Below are positions 1-4,910 of a stretch of DNA of 5,591 bases, piece after piece. Position numbers and translations under genes: made by a program. The notes under the pieces were generated by a model. The model saw only the letters and a program-made list of their open reading frames with translations, had not been told where the DNA came from and ran no database searches. The stretch comes from Candidatus Desantisiibacteriota bacterium (GTDB taxonomy: Bacteria; UBA9089; CG2-30-40-21): NCBI GenBank assembly GCA_016208205.1, contig JACQYP010000172.1, positions 1 to 5,591 on the forward strand, read 5' to 3'. Every line of letters begins with the position of its first letter. The stretch's first letter is position 1.

Positions 1-902
1 ACACCAAAGCATCCAGCCTCAGGATTAACCGCCCACAATGCCCCATCACTGTCAATTCGCATCCAGGCAATATCGTCTCCTATTGTCCAGATACGATACC
101 CTTCCCGCTTTAATCCCTTTGGCGGAATAAGCATGGCCAGATTGGTTTTGCCGCAGGCACTTGGAAAGGCAGCCGCAATATAATCCACATATCCGTTAGG
201 ATGCTCTACCCCCATGATAAGCATATGCTCTGCCAGCCAGCCTTCGTTTTGGGCAATGTAACTGGCAATCCTGAGGGATAAACACTTTTTGCCCAGAAGG
301 GCATTTCCGCCATACCCTGAGCCAACACTCCAGATGGTATTATCCTGAGGGAAATGGAGAATAAACCTGCGATTAACATCTAAATCAGCTGTGCAATGAA
401 GGCATTTGGTAAAATCTATTCCCTTATCCAATTCATTGGTAACTGCCTTGCCCATACGAGTCATAATCCCCATATTCAGAACAACATAGATGCTGTCTGT
501 CAATTGCAGACCAACCTTGCTGAATGGAGAGCCAACCGGCCCCATAGAAAACGGTATCACATACATGGTTCGACCTTTCATAGAGCCATCAAATATCTCT
601 CCAGCTTTTTTATATGCCTCTTCAGGCGGCATCCAATTATTGGTTGGTCCTGCCGTCTCTTTATCCGGGGTACAGATAAAGGTCAGATGCTCGGTTCGAG
701 CAACATCATTAAGGGCAGTCCGATGGTAAAAACAACCAGGTAATTTTTCCTGATCCAGCTCAAGTAACTCATCCTTGCTGACTGCTTCTTGCTGAAGTCG
801 CTGCTTCTCCTCAACAGAACCGTCACACCAGTAGATACTGTCCGGCTTACACAATTTTGCCATTTCCTCAATCCATGCTAATGCTTGCTTATTACTTGTC
901 AT
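1..902 (-). CDS. pckG: Phosphoenolpyruvate carboxykinase (GTP), N-terminal half, cut by the window edge
   Basis: This is a GTP-dependent PEP carboxykinase, a cytosolic enzyme that converts oxaloacetate and GTP to PEP, GDP and CO2, the entry step of gluconeogenesis (it can also run in reverse as an anaplerotic step). I translated 300 codons on the minus strand with no frameshift; the family is usually about 600 residues, so roughly half is present. Family landmarks appear in order: GPTNNW at residues 85-90, the GYGGN loop at 196-200 followed by LLGKKC, EHM (metal-binding His), the P-loop FPSACGKTN at 246-254 with the family's reactive Cys at 250, and the kinase-2 motif GDDIAW at 275-280. The ATG at 900-902 is preceded by AAGGAG (909-914) with 6-nt spacing. 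One oddity is NPEAGCFG at 293-300, where the family normally has GFFG. It lies downstream of the HD gene on the same strand but has its own promoter. Confidence 0.97.
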   Translation of the reverse strand, partial: MTSNKQALAWIEEMAKLCKPDSIYWCDGSVEEKQRLQQEAVSKDELLELDQEKLPGCFYHRTALNDVARTEHLTFICTPDKETAGPTNNWMPPEEAYKKAGEIFDGSMKGRTMYVIPFSMGPVGSPFSKVGLQLTDSIYVVLNMGIMTRMGKAVTNELDKGIDFTKCLHCTADLDVNRRFILHFPQDNTIWSVGSGYGGNALLGKKCLSLRIASYIAQNEGWLAEHMLIMGVEHPNGYVDYIAAAFPSACGKTNLAMLIPPKGLKREGYRIWTIGDDIAWMRIDSDGALWAVNPEAGCFG

Positions 903-950
903 GCTTTTCTCCTTCTATGCAATTCTGATACATGCTTACTTACTGTTTAT

Positions 951-1034
951 GTAGCTACTCAGGTGGATAGGCTGAAGGTTATTCCTAAAAGCCTTCAGTC
1001 TTCAGCCTTCAGCCTAAACAACCTGAGTAGTTAC
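951..1034. repeat. 84-bp inverted-repeat element with heptamer core in the pckG leader
   Basis: The ends are GTAGCTACTCAGGT (951-964) and ACCTGAGTAGTTAC (1021-1034), inverted repeats with one mismatch in 14. Inside is a second perfect 10-bp inverted repeat, AGGCTGAAGG (969-978) with CCTTCAGCCT (1006-1015). The right inner part is a 7-bp-period array (CCTTCAG, TCTTCAG, CCTTCAG, 992-1012). The last 24 bases match 3769-3792 at 23 of 24 positions, so this is a dispersed family. Read as pckG leader RNA it would fold into a two-part stem with small internal loops. No clear target-site duplication; only TAT occurs on both sides. Confidence 0.88.
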
Positions 1035-1035
1035 T

Positions 1036-1064
1036 ATTATAAAGAATCTTTATGCATTTGTCAA
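1036..1064 (-). promoter_or_regulatory. Consensus sigma70 promoter of pckG
   Basis: On the minus strand TTGACA (1059-1064) is followed by a 17-bp spacer and TATAAT (1036-1041), a full match to the sigma70 consensus in both hexamers and spacing. It begins 15 bp after the HD gene stop codon, so pckG can be transcribed independently. The expected start near 1029 lies inside the right terminal repeat of the element at 951-1034; the -10 box is only 1 bp outside that repeat. Confidence 0.8.
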
Positions 1065-1078
1065 CATTTTTTAGATGC

Positions 1079-1753
1079 TTACAATAACTTAATATCATTT
1101 GCCACAATCTCAAACTTGCAGTTCAAGGAGACAGCGGCTTTGCGGCAGATCATCATTCTTGACAAAAATATCTCAAAATACTCCATTATCTGTGAGACAT
1201 GGGTATCGATGGTTAGTTTCAGGGAGATTATTCTTGAATCAGCATCTATTTCAACAGCAGAATAGGTGGCTGCATAATTGACCCTGTCATGAATATCAAA
1301 GGTAATCATATTGGAGTTTCTGACCCGGCTTCTATGAATATCAGCCTTATCTGCCAGAATAACTGCTGCGGCAATATTGCTTACAGGCTCTCCTCCCTCT
1401 TCTTCATCATGGTTGCCTATTGCCCGAATAACAGCAGATATCTCATCCTCGATAAACCCCAGACTCTTAAGAATTTCCACAGCTAATAAGGCACCTGAAA
1501 CACTATGCCCCTTTCGATTAACTACATTTCCAATATCATGTAAATAACCGGCTATCTCTGTCAGCTCCACAAGCCTTGGCTCATACCATAATTTAGTCAT
1601 AATCTTGCTGGCATTTTGAGAGACAATGGTCGCATGCCGCATCCCATGCTCTGTATAACCAAGAACATCAAGGTTTTCGTCTGCCCCTTTTATGTAGGCA
1701 TTTGTCAGGGGATGTTTTTTTATATCTTCAATCGTGTTTTGTGGTTTATGCAT
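1079..1753 (-). CDS. HD-domain metal-dependent phosphohydrolase, substrate unknown
   Basis: A 224-residue soluble protein with the HD superfamily signature: His36 and His40 (HGMRH), the LHD pair His72-Asp73 in GYLHDIGN, and a distal Asp135 in ADKADIHRSR. Two further histidines, His83 (KGHSVSGA) and His115 (IGNHDEE), sit where HD enzymes with two metal ions carry extra ligands, so a binuclear metal site is plausible. HD proteins hydrolyse phosphate esters of nucleotides or related compounds; nothing here identifies the substrate. The C-terminal 60 or so residues (about 165-224) look like a small alpha/beta tail outside the HD core. No signal peptide or membrane segment is visible. The ATG at 1751-1753 has AGGAG at 1760-1764 with 6-nt spacing. 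It lies upstream of pckG on the same strand, separated by 176 bp containing the pckG promoter; I see no terminator after it, so some read-through into pckG is possible. Confidence 0.88.
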   Translation of the reverse strand: MHKPQNTIEDIKKHPLTNAYIKGADENLDVLGYTEHGMRHATIVSQNASKIMTKLWYEPRLVELTEIAGYLHDIGNVVNRKGHSVSGALLAVEILKSLGFIEDEISAVIRAIGNHDEEEGGEPVSNIAAAVILADKADIHRSRVRNSNMITFDIHDRVNYAATYSAVEIDADSRIISLKLTIDTHVSQIMEYFEIFLSRMMICRKAAVSLNCKFEIVANDIKLL

Positions 1754-1807
1754 GATTTTCTCCTGTTTATAATGGATTATAAAGGCATATAATTATACAC
1801 ATCTATT

Positions 1808-1836
1808 ATGATAACATATCTTTCATTAAAAAGCAA
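1808..1836 (-). promoter_or_regulatory. Weak candidate promoter for the HD gene
   Basis: On the minus strand TTGCTT (1831-1836), a 17-bp spacer and TATCAT (1808-1813) give a passable sigma70 match (3 of 6 and 5 of 6). The region is very AT-rich and another TATAAT occurs at 1792-1797 without a good -35 box, so the true start is uncertain. It would fire away from the aldolase promoter at 1885-1913. Confidence 0.3.
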
Positions 1837-1884
1837 GCATTTTGCTAACTATCTTACAAAATTGGCAAATGGCAAAAAATTATC

Positions 1885-1913
1885 TTGACAATAGGGTGCA
1901 TTATGATTACAAT
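1885..1913 (+). promoter_or_regulatory. Near-consensus sigma70 promoter of the aldolase gene
   Basis: TTGACA (1885-1890), a 17-bp spacer and TACAAT (1908-1913) match the sigma70 consensus at 11 of 12 positions. The expected start near 1920 is about 99 bp upstream of the ATG and falls in the first arm of the inverted repeat at 1917-1929. Just upstream, TGGCAAA occurs twice in tandem (1863-1876), again with a 7-bp period; this could be an operator half-site pair or simply another heptamer repeat. Confidence 0.8.
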
Positions 1914-1916
1914 ATA

Positions 1917-1989
1917 AGTCAGGAGTCAGGATAGATGCGTGGTTTTTCATTCTGACTCCTGACTCCTGAATTCTGAATTCTGTATTCTG
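1917..1989. repeat. Heptamer inverted repeat forming the aldolase 5' leader
   Basis: AGTCAGG occurs twice in tandem (1917-1930), and its reverse complement returns at 1952-1968, giving a perfect 13-bp inverted repeat (1917-1929 with 1952-1964) around a 22-nt loop. The right side continues as a degrading 7-bp array: ACTCCTG twice (1955-1968), AATTCTG twice (1969-1982), then TATTCTG (1983-1989). The whole array lies between the promoter and the ribosome-binding site, so it would make up most of the untranslated leader. Confidence 0.9.
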
Positions 1990-2018
1990 TGTCTGTGCTC
2001 TATCGTGAGGTAATCATT

Positions 2019-3398
2019 ATGTATCAAAGTATTCAAGAAATAAAAAACGCATTGGCTGGTCGGGTAAGGATTAGAAGGGATGGGGTCGACATGTTGGAGG
2101 GAATAACCTTTCAGGAAAGGTTGGTCGATGCCCTGGTGTATAGTGCAGTTTTTAATGATGACTCTGATGTTAAAGATGCATGCAAATGGATTATATGGGA
2201 AGCAGGGCTTGAACTTGGGGTATATGCTGCGTCTATTCAAGAGCTATATGCGGCAAAGGGTAGGGGAGAGATACCACATAAAACCATACCGGCAATCAAT
2301 ATCCGCGGATTGACCTATGATGTTGCCCGGGCATTAATCCGTTCAGTAAAACGAAATCGTGTGGGTGCATTTATCGTTGAGATTGCTCGCTCAGAAATAG
2401 ATTATACCCTGCAATCTCCATCTGAATATGTTGCAGTAGTTATTGCCGCTGCTATTCGAGAGGGGTACCAGGGACACATCTTTCTGCAAGGGGATCACTT
2501 TCAAATTAATCGGGATAAGTATGAAAAAAACCCGGAGAAAGAATTGTCATCTCTGAAGCGATTGATTAAGGACTCTGTTGATGCTGGATTTTACAATATC
2601 GATATTGACACCTCTACCCTGGTAGATATGGATAAACCCACGGTTTGGCAGCAGCAAGAAAATAATATCAGATTAACAACAGAAATTCTTTCTTATATCC
2701 GTGGGATAGAACCAACAGGAATAACCATATCTGTAGGTGGAGAGATAGGGGAGATTGGTGGGAAGAACAGTACTGAAGAAGAGTTGCAAGAATATCTAAA
2801 TGGATTACAAAGAGAATTGGAGGGTGGACTTTGCGGAATAAGTAAAATAAGCATCCAGACAGGAACGGTTCATGGAGGCGTTCTGCTTATCGACGGGACG
2901 ATTGCCCAGTTAAGGTTGGATTTCGATACCTTAAGTCAGCTTTCTCACATAGCCATAGAAAAATTTGGACTGGCAGGGGCAGTTCAACATGGGGCGTCAA
3001 CCCTGTCGATTGATACCTTCCATAAATTTCCAGATACCAATACTGCTGAGGTACATCTGGCAACTCAGTTTCAAAATATTATTTATGAAATGTTGCCAAC
3101 CGGATTAAAGGATGAGATTTATGAATACCTTAAAGAAAACTTTGATGAGGAAAGAAAAGAAGGGCAAAGCGATGAACAGTTTATTTATAAGGTAAGAAAA
3201 AAAGGGTTTGGACCATTTAAGCAAAAGATGTGGGATTTGCATGCAGGGGTAAAGACAGGTATTAGAGATAAATTTGAGGAACAGTTTGATCTTATCTTTG
3301 AAAAATTGCGAGTAGGAAATACCATGAATATAGTCAGCAAGCTAATAAAACCGGTGTATGTTCATAAGCCTATACCTGATGGATTGCTGAACGGTTAA
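2019..3398 (+). CDS. fba: Class II fructose-bisphosphate aldolase family protein, long form
   Basis: A 459-residue cytosolic protein with the layout of class II (zinc-dependent) aldolases, which interconvert fructose 1,6-bisphosphate and two triose phosphates in glycolysis and gluconeogenesis. Visible landmarks are QGDHFQ (Asp159 catalytic, His160 metal), NIDIDTSTL (193-201), GGEIGEIGG (240-248), TGTVHGG (His285 metal) and QHGAS (His324 metal), then AEVHLATQFQN (343-353). By position these match Asp109, His110, His226 and His264 of the E. coli enzyme. It is about 100 residues longer than E. coli FbaA (359): an N-terminal region of roughly 90 residues precedes the barrel, and a long charged C-terminal part follows. 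A related sugar-bisphosphate aldolase specificity cannot be excluded. I chose the ATG at 2019 because GAGG (2007-2010) sits 8 nt before it; an in-frame GTG at 1989 lies inside repeat DNA and has no such site. The stop codon lies 7 bp before an inserted element. Confidence 0.85.
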   Translation: MYQSIQEIKNALAGRVRIRRDGVDMLEGITFQERLVDALVYSAVFNDDSDVKDACKWIIWEAGLELGVYAASIQELYAAKGRGEIPHKTIPAINIRGLTYDVARALIRSVKRNRVGAFIVEIARSEIDYTLQSPSEYVAVVIAAAIREGYQGHIFLQGDHFQINRDKYEKNPEKELSSLKRLIKDSVDAGFYNIDIDTSTLVDMDKPTVWQQQENNIRLTTEILSYIRGIEPTGITISVGGEIGEIGGKNSTEEELQEYLNGLQRELEGGLCGISKISIQTGTVHGGVLLIDGTIAQLRLDFDTLSQLSHIAIEKFGLAGAVQHGASTLSIDTFHKFPDTNTAEVHLATQFQNIIYEMLPTGLKDEIYEYLKENFDEERKEGQSDEQFIYKVRKKGFGPFKQKMWDLHAGVKTGIRDKFEEQFDLIFEKLRVGNTMNIVSKLIKPVYVHKPIPDGLLNG

Positions 3399-3405
3399 GG
3401 TGTAC

Positions 3406-3831
3406 TGTAGCTACTCAGGTAGGCTTGTCCCTGTGAATACAGGGATAGGTTGTAGGCTGTTAGACTTAACAAGGGTATAATCTGCGATTTTAAGACATAA
3501 CTACGAAAGGTCGCGCAAAGTCTAATTGGTTAGCAAGCAATGAGGAAAATTACCAAGTGCGTCATTGCGAGCGTCATTGCGAGGAGCTACTGCGACGAAG
3601 CAATCTCATCGCAGTAGCTCCTCGCAATGACGCCTGAGTCGCTTTTTGCGTAAAATCGCTATTTGTGGCCTCGCTGAGTATAGACTATTAGGAGAGAAGG
3701 CTGAGGGCTGTTAGGTTGCAGAAAACCTCCCCATCATCTTTGTTTTTCCTAACAGTCTAACAGCCTACAGTCTAAACAACCTGAGTAGTTACCTCTCTCC
3801 AACCTTTGAATCGTGAACCTGAGTAGTTACA
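3406..3831. mobile_element. 426-bp MITE-like element with terminal inverted repeats and 6-bp target duplication
   Basis: The ends are TGTAGCTACTCAGGT (3406-3420) and ACCTGAGTAGTTACA (3817-3831), inverted at 14 of 15 positions. Immediately outside both ends is the direct repeat GTGTAC (3400-3405 and 3832-3837), as expected of a target-site duplication. A second right end lies inside at 3779-3792, so the right side looks duplicated or nested. Within it are a perfect 16-bp inverted repeat (3451-3466 with 3754-3769), a 7-bp hairpin with GAAT loop (3428-3445), an 8-bp inverted repeat (3708-3715 with 3748-3755), and the palindrome at 3571-3633. No ORF of useful length is present, so it would depend on a transposase supplied elsewhere. 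It lies directly behind the aldolase stop codon and may supply or replace its transcript end. Confidence 0.72.
3559..3633. repeat. 25-bp perfect palindrome of the GTCATTGCGAGG type
   Basis: Arms 3571-3595 and 3609-3633 are perfect reverse complements over 25 bp around a 13-nt loop (3596-3608). The left arm is preceded by a 12-bp-period partial duplication of GCGTCATTGCGAG (3559-3571 and 3571-3583). Interspersed repeats with CATTGCGAGGAGC and CGAAGCAATCTC cores are, from general knowledge, scattered through many unrelated bacterial genomes. Here one copy is nested inside the element at 3406-3831. Confidence 0.9.
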
Positions 3832-3972
3832 GTGTACCCATAAATACTACAAGTGTCCCTACAGGTACAACCGTAAGATCGATGATTTTTAAGCAGTAAA
3901 AATATGCTTATCTAACATGTTGCAAGACTATAAGTTAAGGCAACAAGAAAAATATTTGATTTGTTGATTGAT

Positions 3973-3989
3973 TTGGCATAATTCTTGCA
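3973..3989 (+). promoter_or_regulatory. Candidate sigma54 (RpoN) promoter
   Basis: TTGGCATAATTCTTGCA has the -24 GG and -12 GC pairs exactly 10 nt apart, within good matches to the TTGGCAC and TTGCA boxes; one core base differs (T for C after TTGGCA). Transcription would start near 4000 and run rightward. The first gene in that direction starts at 4286; a hairpin at 4072-4119 lies in between. I could not identify an upstream enhancer-protein site, and a chance match is possible in AT-rich DNA. Confidence 0.5.
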
Positions 3990-4065
3990 TATATAAAAGT
4001 AAGTCTTTTCTGTGCAGACGGGCATGTAGGTAGCTTTGAATCTTAAAACTACTTCTTGCTTTGTC

Positions 4066-4119
4066 AAAAAAAAAGAAGGGTGTCTTTATACAAAGGGTGT
4101 TATAGGGACACCCTTCTTT
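4066..4119 (-). terminator. Rho-independent terminator acting on leftward transcription
   Basis: Read on the minus strand, a perfect 13-bp stem (4107-4119 with 4072-4084, core GAAGGGTGTC) with a 22-nt loop runs into nine T residues (opposite the A-run at 4066-4074). This is a classic intrinsic terminator for minus-strand RNA. On the plus strand the stem ends in CTTCTTTA, so termination would be weaker there. No minus-strand gene is recognisable upstream (to its right), which makes its purpose unclear. Confidence 0.7.
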
Positions 4120-4285
4120 ATGTAAAAGGGTAGGGTAGTTTTTAGTGAATTTGTAATTTTGCAAAAAGTTCAAAAGAATAAGTAGGTAAACAGGCAAGAA
4201 TGCCTGTTCGGCTGATGTTTTCTTTGTGCCTTTGTGGTGTTGGATTGCATATTTTGCTTAAAATTGCTATATAAGGGGGGTAATT

Positions 4286-4564
4286 TTGAGGAAGTCTCTA
4301 AGAAATAAGGGACAGGGGTTGGAGCCAGGAGGGAGCAGAGGAATAAATAAAACAGTAGAAATCGTTGCCATTAATCGTACCAGGATAGAAAAAAGGATTC
4401 AGGAACAGGAAGAGGATAAAAAAAATCGATTGTATGAGGAGGAGTTAATGGAGATAAAGGCAAGAATTATCGCAACTTCACTTAATTTATCAGATGAATC
4501 CTTTCAATTAGGAGAAATCTTAACATTGATTGTACCTAAAAAAATATGTCCATGGCAAAGTTAG
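4286..4564 (+). CDS. Small charged protein of unknown function
   Basis: I do not recognise this 92-residue protein. It begins at TTG (4286-4288) behind a strong purine-rich site, AAGGGGGG (4273-4280), with 5-nt spacing; no ATG start with a better site exists upstream in frame. The N-terminal third is basic and Gly-rich (RKSLRNKGQGLEPGGSRG), the middle (residues about 30-60) is a highly charged likely helix rich in Glu, Lys and Arg (RIEKRIQEQEEDKK), and the C-terminal third is more hydrophobic and ends in KKICPWQS. There is no signal peptide or membrane span. The sigma54-type motif about 300 bp upstream could drive it, and the terminator at 4735-4777 would end its transcript. It could be a real small protein or the relic of a longer gene; the ribosome site favours a real one. 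Confidence 0.5.
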   Translation: MRKSLRNKGQGLEPGGSRGINKTVEIVAINRTRIEKRIQEQEEDKKNRLYEEELMEIKARIIATSLNLSDESFQLGEILTLIVPKKICPWQS

Positions 4565-4665
4565 CAGCAATTTGTAAATATTGAGGGATTTATTGCCCTA
4601 AAATGCATCGCACGGTCGATGTACTCTAAAGAGAATTTGGATGTGTTATTGTAAGATGAATGTAG

Positions 4666-4714
4666 TGTCGTGTCAACCTTAGAATGACGCATAAGCATGA
4701 GACTTGACACGACA
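4666..4714. repeat. Perfect 11-bp inverted repeat bounding a 49-bp unit
   Basis: TGTCGTGTCAA (4666-4676) and TTGACACGACA (4704-4714) are perfect reverse complements with 27 bp between them, and a smaller CTTA/TAAG pair (4678-4681 with 4692-4695) is nested inside. It may be a structured 3' region of the orphan gene transcript or a remnant of two insertion-element ends; nothing decides between them. No T-run follows the stem directly. Confidence 0.75.
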
Positions 4715-4734
4715 GTAGTTGAAATAAAAAAATG

Positions 4735-4777
4735 GTGTATCTGAAGGCAAAGAATACCTGAAGATACACTTTTTTTT
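4735..4777 (+). terminator. Rho-independent terminator after the small orphan gene
   Basis: GTGTATCT (4735-4742) pairs with AGATACAC (4762-4769), followed at once by eight T residues (4770-4777). A short AGG/CCT pair (4745-4747 with 4757-4759) could cap the stem. An A-run lies at 4726-4732, so it may work in both directions. It closes the transcript of the gene ending at 4564, leaving a 3' untranslated region of about 200 nt. Confidence 0.75.
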
Positions 4778-4835
4778 GGTATCACGATGTTTAATAATTC
4801 TACGGCAAGGGTAGGGGAGGCATTGAAGTAATCGT

Positions 4836-4908
4836 GAATTGCGAATTGCGGATTGAAGGAAAATAGATTCGCAATTCGAGATTGGAGATTGGAGATTGGA
4901 GATTGGAG
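4836..4908. repeat. Two heptamer arrays in front of the secreted-protein gene
   Basis: GAATTGC occurs twice in tandem (4836-4849). Its reverse complement returns at 4867-4877, giving a perfect 11-bp inverted repeat (4836-4846 with 4867-4877). Then ATTGGAG is repeated four times without error (4881-4908), ending 2 bp before the ATG. Each ATTGGAG unit carries a GGAG Shine-Dalgarno core, so the array itself supplies the ribosome-binding site. Confidence 0.92.
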
Positions 4909-4910
4909 AA

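Larger units (their letters stand above)
3838..4285. other. Gene-free stretch between the mobile element and the small orphan gene
   Basis: I see no convincing gene here. The stretch holds a sigma54-type promoter motif (3973-3989), a strong hairpin with an A-run on its left (4066-4119), and a perfect 8-bp stem with AGAA tetraloop (AACAGGCA 4189-4196 with TGCCTGTT 4201-4208). The tetraloop stem is not followed by a tight T-run, so it is more likely a structured leader element than a terminator. It may belong to the untranslated leader of the gene at 4286. I recognise no riboswitch class in it. Confidence 0.5.

Noticed and set aside
396..743. Plus-strand ORF of 115 codons
   Set aside because: It lies antisense to the fully translated, motif-rich pckG and its peptide has no family character.
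1989..2018. Upstream GTG start for the aldolase
   Set aside because: It begins inside the heptamer repeat and lacks a ribosome site, whereas the ATG at 2019 has GAGG at 8-nt spacing.
3928..4197. Minus-strand ORF of 89 codons
   Set aside because: It spans the leftward terminator hairpin, has no ribosome site of note and a low-complexity Phe/Lys/Leu composition typical of AT-rich noncoding DNA.
4189..4220. Tetraloop stem as a plus-strand terminator
   Set aside because: The 8-bp stem is followed by CGGCTGATG before any T-rich stretch, so the T-run is too far away.
4704..4732. TTGACA as a -35 box
   Set aside because: It is part of the perfect inverted repeat, and no acceptable -10 box lies 16-18 bp downstream, only an A-run.
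4836..4908. CRISPR-like array
   Set aside because: The 7-bp units are contiguous, with no spacers and no cas genes nearby.
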